Assembly: GCF_019024325.1 (NCBI RefSeq)
Contig: NZ_JAFNJS010000010.1
Span: 104,709 to 168,708 of the forward strand
Origin: Falsiroseomonas tokyonensis
GTDB lineage: Bacteria > Pseudomonadota > Alphaproteobacteria > Acetobacterales > Acetobacteraceae
Direction of reading: 5' to 3'
Length of the DNA: 64,000 nt
Every line of letters begins with the position of its first letter. Position 1 is the stretch's first letter. Below, piece after piece: positions 25,805 through 33,814 of this stretch. The notes under the pieces were generated by a model that saw only the letters and a program-made list of their open reading frames with translations, searched no databases and had not been told where the DNA came from. Both the position numbers and the translations under genes were made by a program.

Positions 25805-26935
25805 TCAGCCGAAGGCGGTGGCCACATCGCGGCCCTGCGCCAGCCAGACATGGATGGCCCGCCCCAGGGCGCGGGCCAGCTTGGCGCGATGGTCGGCGCG
25901 GCGCAGCGCCGCCTCGTCCCGCGGGTCGGACAGGAAGCCCATCTCGACCAGCACCGCCGGCACGTCCGGCGCCTTCAGCACCACGAAGCCGGCCTGGCGG
26001 TGGGCATTGTTCAGCATCGGCACATCCTCCGACAGCTCCGCCACCACCTGCTGCGCCATGCGGGCGCTGCCGATGCGGGTCTCGGCGCGGACCAGGGACA
26101 TCAGGATGGCCTGCACCTCGGGCGGCACAGAGGGCAGGCGCAGCCCGCCGGCGCGGTCGGCCAGGTTCTCCCGCCGCGCCAGGGCCCCGGCGAGCGAGTC
26201 GGAGCTTTCGCCAAGGGTATAGACGCTGGCGCCGCGCGCCCCCGGGGCGCTGTCCGCATGCAGGGAGACGAAGAGCGCGGCCTGGCGGCGACGGGCGAAT
26301 TCCACCCGATCGCCCAGCGGCACGAAGCGGTCGTTGCTGCGGGTCAGCGCCACCCGGCAATGGCCGCCGGCCTCCAGCACCCGCTTCAATTGCAGCGCCG
26401 CGGCCAGCACCACGCGCTTTTCCTGCGTGCCGCTGGTGCCGATGGCGCCCGGGTCGCGGCCGCCATGGCCGGGATCGAGCACCACCAGCGGCAGGCTGGC
26501 GGTGCGGCGCGTCGTGCCGCCGCCCTCGGCCATGGTGCCGCTGCCGGCGGCCAGCCGGGCGAAGGGCGCGGCGGCACCGGGCACCACCTCGATCACCAGC
26601 TGGCCGTCGCTGGCCTCGGCCCGCCGCAGGGCGACGGGGCCGGAGAGGTCCAGCCGCAGCCGGCCCCGTTCCAGCCGGGCGGCGCGCACCGGGCCGGCGC
26701 CGCGCAGCCGGGTGGCGGCGCGCCAGGCCTGGCCGGGCACTTCCAGCAGCAGCCGGTTCGGGCTGCGCGCGGCGCGCAGCCGCCAGCTTGCCCCGGCCGG
26801 CAGCCGAAGGGTGAGGCGCGCGCCGGGGCCCGTGGCCTCCAGAGTCGCGCCGGTGACGGCGGCCAGGGCTTCGCGCGGCGCTGGCAGAGCCGCCAGGCCG
26901 AGCAGAAGGCTCGCCAGGGCACGGCGACCGAGCAT
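25805..26935 (-). CDS. amiC: N-acetylmuramoyl-L-alanine amidase, AmiC type
   Basis: A 376-residue exported cell-wall amidase used in cell separation. A signal peptide (LASLLLGLAALPAPREALA) leads to an AMIN domain (residues 28-125) that targets the septum. A linker leads to the zinc Amidase_3 domain: VVLDPGHGGRDPGAIG with the first histidine, QEKRVVLAAALQL with the glutamate, FVSLHADSAPG with the second histidine, and PAVLVEMGFLSDPRDE with the catalytic glutamate. The ATG at 26935 was chosen because it precedes the signal peptide. It is divergent from rne; the rne / amiC-mrcA-prfB order is common in alphaproteobacteria. Confidence 0.93.
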   Translation of the reverse strand: MLGRRALASLLLGLAALPAPREALAAVTGATLEATGPGARLTLRLPAGASWRLRAARSPNRLLLEVPGQAWRAATRLRGAGPVRAARLERGRLRLDLSGPVALRRAEASDGQLVIEVVPGAAAPFARLAAGSGTMAEGGGTTRRTASLPLVVLDPGHGGRDPGAIGTSGTQEKRVVLAAALQLKRVLEAGGHCRVALTRSNDRFVPLGDRVEFARRRQAALFVSLHADSAPGARGASVYTLGESSDSLAGALARRENLADRAGGLRLPSVPPEVQAILMSLVRAETRIGSARMAQQVVAELSEDVPMLNNAHRQAGFVVLKAPDVPAVLVEMGFLSDPRDEAALRRADHRAKLARALGRAIHVWLAQGRDVATAFG

Positions 26936-27790
26936 GGGCTGGGACCCCCTATGGTTCGGGCGGGGCCATCGGATCGGTCGGTGGCCGCCGCATGGCAGGC
27001 CGCGGCCCCCCGCCACGGCAGGCGACACCATCCCCCGGTGCGCGCCATGCCGGCATAATGCCACAATATGCCCGGGGCTTGCCAGCGCCGGTTGAGAAGC
27101 TGGTTGAGATGCGCGCCGGCGGCGTGCCGAGAGGCATCGGCAACTGCCCAGGGGGTGGCGGCTTCGGCCGGCGCCTTTTTCCGCCCGGCTGTCGCGGCGC
27201 CTTGTGGAGGCTGGACGGGCCGCCTATGGTGACCTGCCCCGGTGGCAACCGCCGCTGGTTGGGTTTGCGTGTCGCGCGGCCGCCTGGTCCCGCATTCGCC
27301 CGCGCTGTCGCGGCGGAGCGTGGGCCGGAATACCGGCCCTAGTCCTGGCATGGTGGAAGGGTCCTGGCCCTCGCCGTGTTTCGCCAGGTGCCGCGACGCC
27401 TTTCCAGCCGGCGCGGTGCCTGCACGGCCATCCCGTTCCCGTCTCGGGCCAGGATGCGCCCCACAGGCCTGCCGCCCGCCCGATTGCGCCTGCGACCGGC
27501 GCCCCCGCTGCTTGGGGCCTGCCGATTGAAGGGTTTCCGGGGCAGCGCGAGGCGCGCCCGCCGGGACCGGTCTGCCTGGATGCTTCCAGGTGCATCGGCC
27601 CCACTGAACCCAACAGGGCCTGCCCCGGGGTCTGACCCCAGGCCGGCCCGCCGCGACAAGGACCGGATCGCCGCCGCATGGACGATTTCCTGCCGCCGAT
27701 CCGTCGTGTCTCGGGCCCCGCCACCCCCTGTCGCCGCAGCCGGCCCACCGGTGATCCCCCTGGGCAGCGCGGTGCGGAGTCCCCTCCTCC
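26936..27790 (+). other. 855-base gap between amiC and rne, probable long rne leader
   Basis: No open frame here shows a recognisable protein or a good ribosome-binding site; the frames present are GC-rich shadows. The part nearest amiC is AT-richer (27050-27110), where promoters for both genes are likely. A GC hairpin with a GGGGT-CTG-ACCCC core lies around 27616-27644. The last bases before the rne ATG are pyrimidine-rich (CCCCTCCTCC), so no Shine-Dalgarno sequence is present. RNase E genes in E. coli have long self-regulating leaders, which is the likely role here. Confidence 0.55.
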
Positions 27791-30700
27791 ATGACCAAGC
27801 GCATGCTGATCGATGCATCCCACCCCGAAGAGACACGGGTGGTGGTGCTGGATGGCACCCGGCTCGAGGCCTTCGACATCGAGTCGGCCAACAAGATGCC
27901 CCTGAAGGGCAATATCTACCTGGCCCGCGTCGTGCGGGTCGAACCCAGCCTGCAGGCCGCCTTCGTCGAATATGGCGGCAACCGGCACGGCTTCCTCGCC
28001 TTCAGCGAGATCCACCCCGACTACTACCAGCTGCCCGTCGCCGACCGGCAGCGCCTGATCGAGATGCAGGCCGCCGAGGCGCGCGAGGAGCAGGAGCGGG
28101 AGGAGGCCGAGGAGGCCGCCCGCGAGGGCGACGAGGCGCTGAACCAGGCCCTGGCCGCCGCGGTGGATGGTGAGTCGGAGATCAACGAATCCGAGCGCGA
28201 CGAGGACCGCGACGCGTTCCGCCGGGATGAGCCCCAGGAGGATAGGTCCCAGGGAGAGGACTCCCCCCGCGGTGAATCGGGCGGCGGCGCCATGCCCATG
28301 GCGATGGAGGTGGAGCGCATCTCCGCCCCCGTGACCGCCGAGCCCGCGACGGAGTCCGCCACCACGCCCGCGGCGGAGGCCGCTACCACGCCGGCCGAGG
28401 CGCAGAGCCCCGCCGAGCAGGCCGAGGCCGAGCAGCGCGCCCGGGAGGCAGCCGAGGATTCGGCGCTCGAGGCCGAGGCGCGCGAGAATGCCGAGGCGGC
28501 GGCCGACCAGGCCCAGTCCGAGGACGCCGCCGAGGAGGGCGACCAGGGGGACGACCAGGGGGACGACGACCAGGGCGGCGATGCCGAGGCCGGCGAGGAG
28601 GCCGCCGCCGAGCCCGGCGCCGCGCCGCGCCATGCCAGGTCGCGCCAGGACCGTGGCGGGCGTGGCCGCGGCCGCGGCCGCGACGGGGATCGCGGCCGGG
28701 GTGGCGACCGTGGTGACCGGGACCGTGGTGACCGGTCCCGCCAGGACGACGAGGTGGAGAGCGTCGGCAATTCCGAGGCACCGCCGCCCGAGATGGTGGG
28801 CGGCAGCACCGAGGACGATGCGCGCGAGCGCCGCATCCCGCCCCGCTTCCTGCGCCACTACAAGATCCAGGAGGTGATCAAGCGCCGCCAGATCATGCTG
28901 ATCCAGGTGGTGAAGGAGGAGCGCGGTGGAAAGGGTGCCGCGCTGACCACCTATATCTCGCTCGCCGGCCGCTTCTCCGTGCTGATGCCGAACAGCCCGC
29001 GCGGCGGCGGCATCTCCCGCAAGATCACCTCGGCGGGCGACCGCAAGCGCCTGCGCGAGATCATCGACGAGCAGCAGCTGCCGCAGGGCATGTCGCTGAT
29101 CGTCCGCACCGCCGGCGCGCAGCGGCCGAAGCCCGAGATCAAGCGCGACTGCGAATACCTGCTGCGCCTGTGGGACAATATCCGCGAGCGCACCTTCGCC
29201 TCCACCGCGCCGGCGCTGATCTATGAGGAAGCCGACCTCATCAAGCGCTCGATCCGCGACGTCTACGGCAAGGACGTCGAGGAAGTGCATGTGGAGGGCG
29301 AGGAGGCCTACCAGGACGCCCGCGAATTCATGCGCATGCTGATGCCCGCGCATGTGAACAAGGTGAAGCCGGTGCGCGACGGCGTACCGCTCTTCGCCCG
29401 CTACGGCGTCGATGCCCAGCTGGACGCCATGCACAGCCCGAATGTGCAGCTGAAGTCCGGCGGCTATATCGTCATCAACCAGACGGAGGCGCTGGTCTCC
29501 ATCGACGTGAACTCGGGCCGCGCCACGCGCGACCGGCATATCGAGGACACGGCGCTGCGCACCAACCTGGAAGCGGCCGACGAGGTCGCGCGCCAGCTGC
29601 GCCTGCGGGACCTCGCCGGCCTCATCGTCATCGACTTCATCGACATGGAATCGTCGCGCAACGATGCCATGGTCGAGCGCCGGCTGAAGGAGGCGCTGAA
29701 GCAGGACCGCGCCCGCATCCAGGTGGGCCGCATCAGCCATTTCGGCCTGCTGGAGATGTCGCGCCAGCGGCTGCGCCCCTCGGTGGTGGAGCATGCCTAT
29801 GTCGCCTGCCCGCATTGCCAGGGCCGCGGCATGGTCCGCAGCGTGGAAAGCAGCGGCCTGCAGGTGCTGCGCGCCATCGAGGAGGAGGGCGCCAAGCGCC
29901 GCGCCGCCGAGATCGTGGCGCATTGCGCCATGCCCGTCATGCTCTGGCTGCTGAACCAGAAGCGGGAGCGGCTGGGTCAGATCGAGCAGCGCTTCGGCAT
30001 GCGCGTGCTGGTGCAGCCCGATGACACGCTGATCCCGCCGGCGCTGCGCATCGAGCGCACCCGCGCCGCCAATCCAGACGCGCTGCCGGAGCGCCCCTCC
30101 GCGCTGCGCATGGACTATGCGCCGGAGCCGGAGGCCTATGAGGCGCCGGAGGCCGAGGAGGTGGAAGCCGAGCCCGCGCCGCGGCCCGCCGCCGAGCCGC
30201 GCGAGGCAGCCGAGGTCCCGGGCGAGCGGCCGGCCGAGGGCGCCGAGGGCGAGGCGCGTCGCCGCCGCCGCCGGCGCCGGCGTGGCGGGCGCCGCGACGG
30301 TGCCGAAGGCCAGGCCGGCGAGGCTGCCGCCGAAGAGGGCAGCGCGGAGGAGGAGGCCGAGGAGGCCGCCGATGCGCTGGCCGAAGGCCCCGGCGAGGAG
30401 GGTGCGGAGCCTGGCGAGGCAGGCGGCTTGGCCGATGCGGAGACCCCCGAGGCCGAGGGCGAGGACGGTCCGGAGGATGAGGCGGCCCGCCGCCGCCGCC
30501 GCGGCCGCCGCGGTGGCCGCCGCCGGCGCGAGGAAGGCGAGCAGCCGGCCGAGCCGGTGGCCCTGCTGCCCAGCCCGACCCTGCCGCAGGCCCCCCCGCC
30601 GGCGCGCCGCGCGCCGACGCCGGCCGACCCCTTCGCCGGGCATATGGACGACATCTTCATGGCGATGGAGGCGGCCGAGCAGGCCGCCGAACGCGCCGTG

Positions 30701-31063
30701 ACGAGCCGCCGCGCCGCCCCGGCACCGCTGCCGCAGGAAGCCCCGCCCCAGGCCGAGACCGCCGCTTCCGCGGTTGCCCCCATCGAGGCCACCCCGGCCG
30801 AGACTCCGGCAGCCCCGGCCCCCGAGGCGCCGGTGGCGGTCGCCCCGGAACCCGTCGCGGTGGCAGCCGCGCCGGTCGCGGAGGAGCCCGCGGTGCCCGC
30901 CGATTCGGCGCTCGCCGAGCCGCCCGCCGCCGCTGCGGCGCCGGAGCCTGCCCCCGCCGCCAAGCCGGAGGAGCCGGTCGCGGCCCCGCCGGTGGCGCCG
31001 ATCGTGCTGGGCGAGGGCGCCGTGGCCGACCTGCCGCGCAAGCGCGGCTGGTGGCGCAGCTGA
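27791..31063 (+). CDS. rne: Ribonuclease E
   Basis: A 1,090-residue endoribonuclease, the core of the RNA degradosome. The N-terminus MTKRMLIDASHPEETRVVV is typical of alphaproteobacterial RNase E. The S1 domain starts near residue 38 (GNIYLARVVRVEPSLQAAF) and is split by an insert of about 260 residues (90-347) that is strongly acidic, then Arg/Gly-rich (GRGRGRDGDRGRGG near 285-318). The catalytic DNase I-like part has VSIDVNSGRATRDRHIED and IVIDFIDMESSRN, and the zinc-link CPHC is at 673-676. The C-terminal 300 residues are low-complexity scaffold with two Arg-rich RNA-binding blocks near 823 and 898. No Shine-Dalgarno sequence precedes the ATG. Confidence 0.95.
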   Translation: MTKRMLIDASHPEETRVVVLDGTRLEAFDIESANKMPLKGNIYLARVVRVEPSLQAAFVEYGGNRHGFLAFSEIHPDYYQLPVADRQRLIEMQAAEAREEQEREEAEEAAREGDEALNQALAAAVDGESEINESERDEDRDAFRRDEPQEDRSQGEDSPRGESGGGAMPMAMEVERISAPVTAEPATESATTPAAEAATTPAEAQSPAEQAEAEQRAREAAEDSALEAEARENAEAAADQAQSEDAAEEGDQGDDQGDDDQGGDAEAGEEAAAEPGAAPRHARSRQDRGGRGRGRGRDGDRGRGGDRGDRDRGDRSRQDDEVESVGNSEAPPPEMVGGSTEDDARERRIPPRFLRHYKIQEVIKRRQIMLIQVVKEERGGKGAALTTYISLAGRFSVLMPNSPRGGGISRKITSAGDRKRLREIIDEQQLPQGMSLIVRTAGAQRPKPEIKRDCEYLLRLWDNIRERTFASTAPALIYEEADLIKRSIRDVYGKDVEEVHVEGEEAYQDAREFMRMLMPAHVNKVKPVRDGVPLFARYGVDAQLDAMHSPNVQLKSGGYIVINQTEALVSIDVNSGRATRDRHIEDTALRTNLEAADEVARQLRLRDLAGLIVIDFIDMESSRNDAMVERRLKEALKQDRARIQVGRISHFGLLEMSRQRLRPSVVEHAYVACPHCQGRGMVRSVESSGLQVLRAIEEEGAKRRAAEIVAHCAMPVMLWLLNQKRERLGQIEQRFGMRVLVQPDDTLIPPALRIERTRAANPDALPERPSALRMDYAPEPEAYEAPEAEEVEAEPAPRPAAEPREAAEVPGERPAEGAEGEARRRRRRRRRGGRRDGAEGQAGEAAAEEGSAEEEAEEAADALAEGPGEEGAEPGEAGGLADAETPEAEGEDGPEDEAARRRRRGRRGGRRRREEGEQPAEPVALLPSPTLPQAPPPARRAPTPADPFAGHMDDIFMAMEAAEQAAERAVTSRRAAPAPLPQEAPPQAETAASAVAPIEATPAETPAAPAPEAPVAVAPEPVAVAAAPVAEEPAVPADSALAEPPAAAAAPEPAPAAKPEEPVAAPPVAPIVLGEGAVADLPRKRGWWRS

Positions 31064-31103
31064 GCCTGGCGGAGCCAGTCCGCCTGGCCTGAGCCTGCCT
31101 GAT

Positions 31104-31139
31104 CGGGGCTGGGTCGCCATGCATGGCGACCCAGCCCCG
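31104..31139. terminator. 36-bp perfect palindrome after rne
   Basis: Each arm starts CGGGGCTGGG and the arms meet at ATGCAT; all 18 base pairs match with no spacer. It lies 41 bases after the rne stop and 108 bases before the next start. As RNA it would form a very stable hairpin. No T-run follows. A terminator or mRNA 3'-end stabiliser is the simplest reading. Confidence 0.65.
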
Positions 31140-31247
31140 CATGGCTGCTTCCGCGCCCGCTCCGGTTGCCGCCGGGCGCTTCAGCGGCGAGGATGGCCCC
31201 CTGGTCCGTAGCCGGTCAGAGCCGGCGCGGTGGGAGGGAGACAAGGC

Positions 31248-32267
31248 GTGGCGCAACTGACGGTCCTCGAACCCGAGGGAATGTATCCGGATACGCTGCT
31301 GGAGCAGGAAGTCCTCGGCGCCGGAGTCGAGATCCTGCATGGCGGCGCGCCCCATACCGGGACGCTGGATGCGCTGCCGGATGCGGTCTGCGCCAAGGTC
31401 GATGGCCTGCTGATCTTCCGGCACTGGCTGCGCGCCGCCGACATCGCCCGGTTTCCGAAGCTGCGTGTCGTGGTGCGCATGGGCGTCGGCTACGACCGGC
31501 TGGACCGCGCCACCTGCGCCGCCCGCGGCATCACCGTCTGCAACGTGCCGGACTACGGCACGCAGGAAGTGGCGGACCATGCCATGTCGCTGGCGCTGTC
31601 GCTGCGCCGCGGCATCATCCTGCACCATGACCTGCAGCGCGCCGATCCGCCGGCCCCCTGGCGCTATGCCGACAGCCCGCTGATCCGTCGGGCGGAGGTG
31701 CAGGGCTTCGGCATCGTGGGTCTCGGCCGCATCGGCACCGCGGTGGCCCTGCGCGCCAAGGCCTTCGGCTTCAAGGTGCGCTTCTACGACCCGCATCTGC
31801 CCAATGGCGTGGACCGCGCGCTGGGCATCACCCGCGCCCGCACGCTGGAGGAGCTGATGCGCGGCGGCGATGTGCTTTCGATCCACGCGCCGGATACGCG
31901 GGAGACGCGCGGCATGATCGGCGCCCGCGAACTGGCCTGGCTGCCGGAGGCGGCGGTGGTGGTGAACACCGCGCGCGGCACCAGCCTGGACATCGATGCG
32001 CTGGAGGCCGGCTTGCGCTCCGGTCATATTGCCGGGGCGGGGCTGGATGTGATTCCGGTGGAGCCGCCGGTGGAGCCGGTGCCGGGCCTGCTGGCTGCCT
32101 ATCGGGCAAGGGAGCCTTGGCTTCGGGGACGGGTGGTGATCACCCCGCACAGCGCCTTCCACACGCCGGAAGCCTGGCTGGACATTCGCCGGAAGAGCGT
32201 TGAAACCATGCGCGACGTGCTGCTCCAGGGGTTGTCGACCAATGTGATCCACCCGGATCAGGGGTAG
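31248..32267 (+). CDS. D-isomer-specific 2-hydroxyacid dehydrogenase, CtBP-like
   Basis: A 339-residue NAD-dependent dehydrogenase. The Rossmann motif is FGIVGLGRIGTAVALRA (near residue 150). The catalytic triad is visible as Arg in VVNTARGTSLD, Glu in GLDVIPVEPPVEP and His in ITPHSAFHTPEA. DYGTQEVADHAMSLAL is typical of the C-terminal-binding-protein subgroup. The GTG at 31248 has GGGAGGG about 9 bases upstream and was preferred to a GTG at 31230. It stands alone between the rne palindrome and the capsule locus. The substrate is unknown. Confidence 0.88.
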   Translation: MAQLTVLEPEGMYPDTLLEQEVLGAGVEILHGGAPHTGTLDALPDAVCAKVDGLLIFRHWLRAADIARFPKLRVVVRMGVGYDRLDRATCAARGITVCNVPDYGTQEVADHAMSLALSLRRGIILHHDLQRADPPAPWRYADSPLIRRAEVQGFGIVGLGRIGTAVALRAKAFGFKVRFYDPHLPNGVDRALGITRARTLEELMRGGDVLSIHAPDTRETRGMIGARELAWLPEAAVVVNTARGTSLDIDALEAGLRSGHIAGAGLDVIPVEPPVEPVPGLLAAYRAREPWLRGRVVITPHSAFHTPEAWLDIRRKSVETMRDVLLQGLSTNVIHPDQG

Positions 32268-32325
32268 TGCCACGGATTGAATACACGCGACCGGCGAACG
32301 TTCCGAAAGTGTTGAAAAAAAGAGA

Positions 32326-32385
32326 TTGACCCAAAGCTTAATTTCACACAGGATTGTGAGGCCTTGTTCGGCCTCTGTCGCGACA
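32326..32385 (+). promoter_or_regulatory. AT-rich leader with promoter, hairpin and palindrome before the capsule locus
   Basis: A TTGACC (32326-32331) with CAGGAT 17 bases on is a possible promoter. Immediately after come a hairpin, GAGGCC-TTGTTC-GGCCTC (32358-32375), and a perfect 10-bp palindrome TGTCGCGACA (32376-32385). The 215-base gap is the most AT-rich stretch nearby. The palindrome may be an operator for the capsule genes; no regulator gene lies next to it. Confidence 0.45.
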
Positions 32386-32482
32386 TTATTGCGGTGCACG
32401 CTAAGGAGATCAGTGTCTTGCACCGCCACCGGGCGATCTCGGACCTCTGGCGGCCCCCCGTGATGCGAGGAGATTGCTAGGC

Positions 32483-33769
32483 GTGCATGTCTTCCTGGAC
32501 ATCTCCCGGCTCCTGACGGTCGCGCACCGGGCGGCGCCTTCCGGTATCGACCGGGTGGAGCTGGCCTATGCGCGCCACTGGGCCACGAATGACCCGGCCA
32601 ATTGCACCTTCGTGGCGGAGGTGCCGCTGCTCGGCTTCGCCGCCCTGCCCACCGCCCTGGTGCGGGAGCTGGTGGTGGCGCTGGAGGAGTCCTGGGAAAG
32701 TGGCACGCGGCTGGCCTCCGGCACGGCGCGCCGGGCGCGGCTGTCGCTGCCCTTCGGCCGTCCGGCGCTGACCGAGGCGCTGCGCCGGCCAGGGCCGAAA
32801 TGCTTCCTGCTGGTCTCGCATCGTGCGCTGGAGCGGCCGGGGCGGATCGCCAGCATGCGGCGGAATGGCTGCCATTTCGTGCCGCTGATCCACGACCTGA
32901 TCCCGCTGCACCACCCCGAATTCGCCCGCGCCGGCCAGGCCGAGAAGCACAAGCGCCGCATCATCACCACGGCCGCCATGGCCGATGCCATCATCGTCAA
33001 TTCGGCGGCGACGGCGCTGGAACTTTCGCCCTGGCTGGCGGCGCGGCCGAACCGCCCGCTGGTCGCCGTCGCGCCGCTGGGCGTGACGCCGCCGGCGGTG
33101 GAGGCGCCGCCGGTGGCGCTGCGGCCCTATTTCGTGGCGCTCGGCACCATCGAGCCGCGCAAGAACCACCTGCTGCTGCTGAACCTCTGGCGGCAATTCG
33201 CCAGCAGCATGGGCGGCGCGGCACCGCGTCTGGTGGTGGTCGGCCGTCGCGGCTGGGAGAATGAGAACGTGCTGGACATGCTGGAGCGGTGTTCCGCGCT
33301 GGATGGCCTGGTGCGCGAATCCGGATCCCTGCCGGACCGCGAGGTCGCCTCCCTTCTGCGCGGCGCCCGTGCCCTGCTTTTCCCCTCCTTCGCCGAGGGC
33401 TTCGGCCTGCCGCTGGCGGAAAGCCTGGCGCTCGGCGTGCCTGCCCTGGCCTCGGACCTGCCGGCGCTGCGTGAGGTGGGCCGGCAGGTGCCGGACTACC
33501 TGGATCCGCTGGACGGCATGGCCTGGCGCAGCGCCGTGCTGGACTATGCCCGCCCGGACAGCGGTAGCCGCCGCGCGCAGATGAGCCGCATGAACGGCTG
33601 GAAGCCGCCGAGCTGGGATGCCCATTTCGTCGAGGTGGAGCGCCTGTTCCGCGACCTGCTGAAGCGCCCGACCGAGGCCCTTCCGGCGCCGCCCGCCCTG
33701 CCGGAGCGTGCCGCCGAAAGGCCGCTGGCCATGCCCGGCGCGCAGCGGCGCGATGAGAGCGCGCCATGA
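32483..33769 (+). CDS. GT4-type glycosyltransferase
   Basis: A 428-residue retaining glycosyltransferase of the GT-B fold. The N-terminal domain starts VHVFLDISRLL and has FVPLIHDLIPLHHPEF. The C-terminal GT4 core reads FVALGTIEPRKNHLLLLNLW and then LFPSFAEGFGLPLAESLALG, with the E-x7-E glutamates that hold the sugar nucleotide. The GTG at 32483 has AGGAGA about 10 bases upstream; the frame opens at TTG 32474. It is 45 bases before the PKS gene and probably adds a sugar to the capsule repeat or linker. A second, related enzyme is encoded at 62348-63703. Confidence 0.9.
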   Translation: MHVFLDISRLLTVAHRAAPSGIDRVELAYARHWATNDPANCTFVAEVPLLGFAALPTALVRELVVALEESWESGTRLASGTARRARLSLPFGRPALTEALRRPGPKCFLLVSHRALERPGRIASMRRNGCHFVPLIHDLIPLHHPEFARAGQAEKHKRRIITTAAMADAIIVNSAATALELSPWLAARPNRPLVAVAPLGVTPPAVEAPPVALRPYFVALGTIEPRKNHLLLLNLWRQFASSMGGAAPRLVVVGRRGWENENVLDMLERCSALDGLVRESGSLPDREVASLLRGARALLFPSFAEGFGLPLAESLALGVPALASDLPALREVGRQVPDYLDPLDGMAWRSAVLDYARPDSGSRRAQMSRMNGWKPPSWDAHFVEVERLFRDLLKRPTEALPAPPALPERAAERPLAMPGAQRRDESAP

Positions 33770-33814
33770 GCGCCGCGGCCTGCCACGCGGGTTGGCGCTG
33801 AGAACGGCCCCGGC

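Noticed and set aside
24058..26814. 918-codon open frame on the plus strand
   Set aside because: It is antisense to mrcA and amiC, both of which have complete catalytic motifs.
27204..27635. 143-codon frame in the rne leader
   Set aside because: No ribosome-binding site, no recognisable domain, and Pro/Arg/Gly composition like the other shadow frames.
27224..31120. 1,298-codon open frame on the minus strand
   Set aside because: It is antisense to rne and consists of low-complexity Gly/Arg/His/Leu stretches; RNase E on the plus strand is certain.
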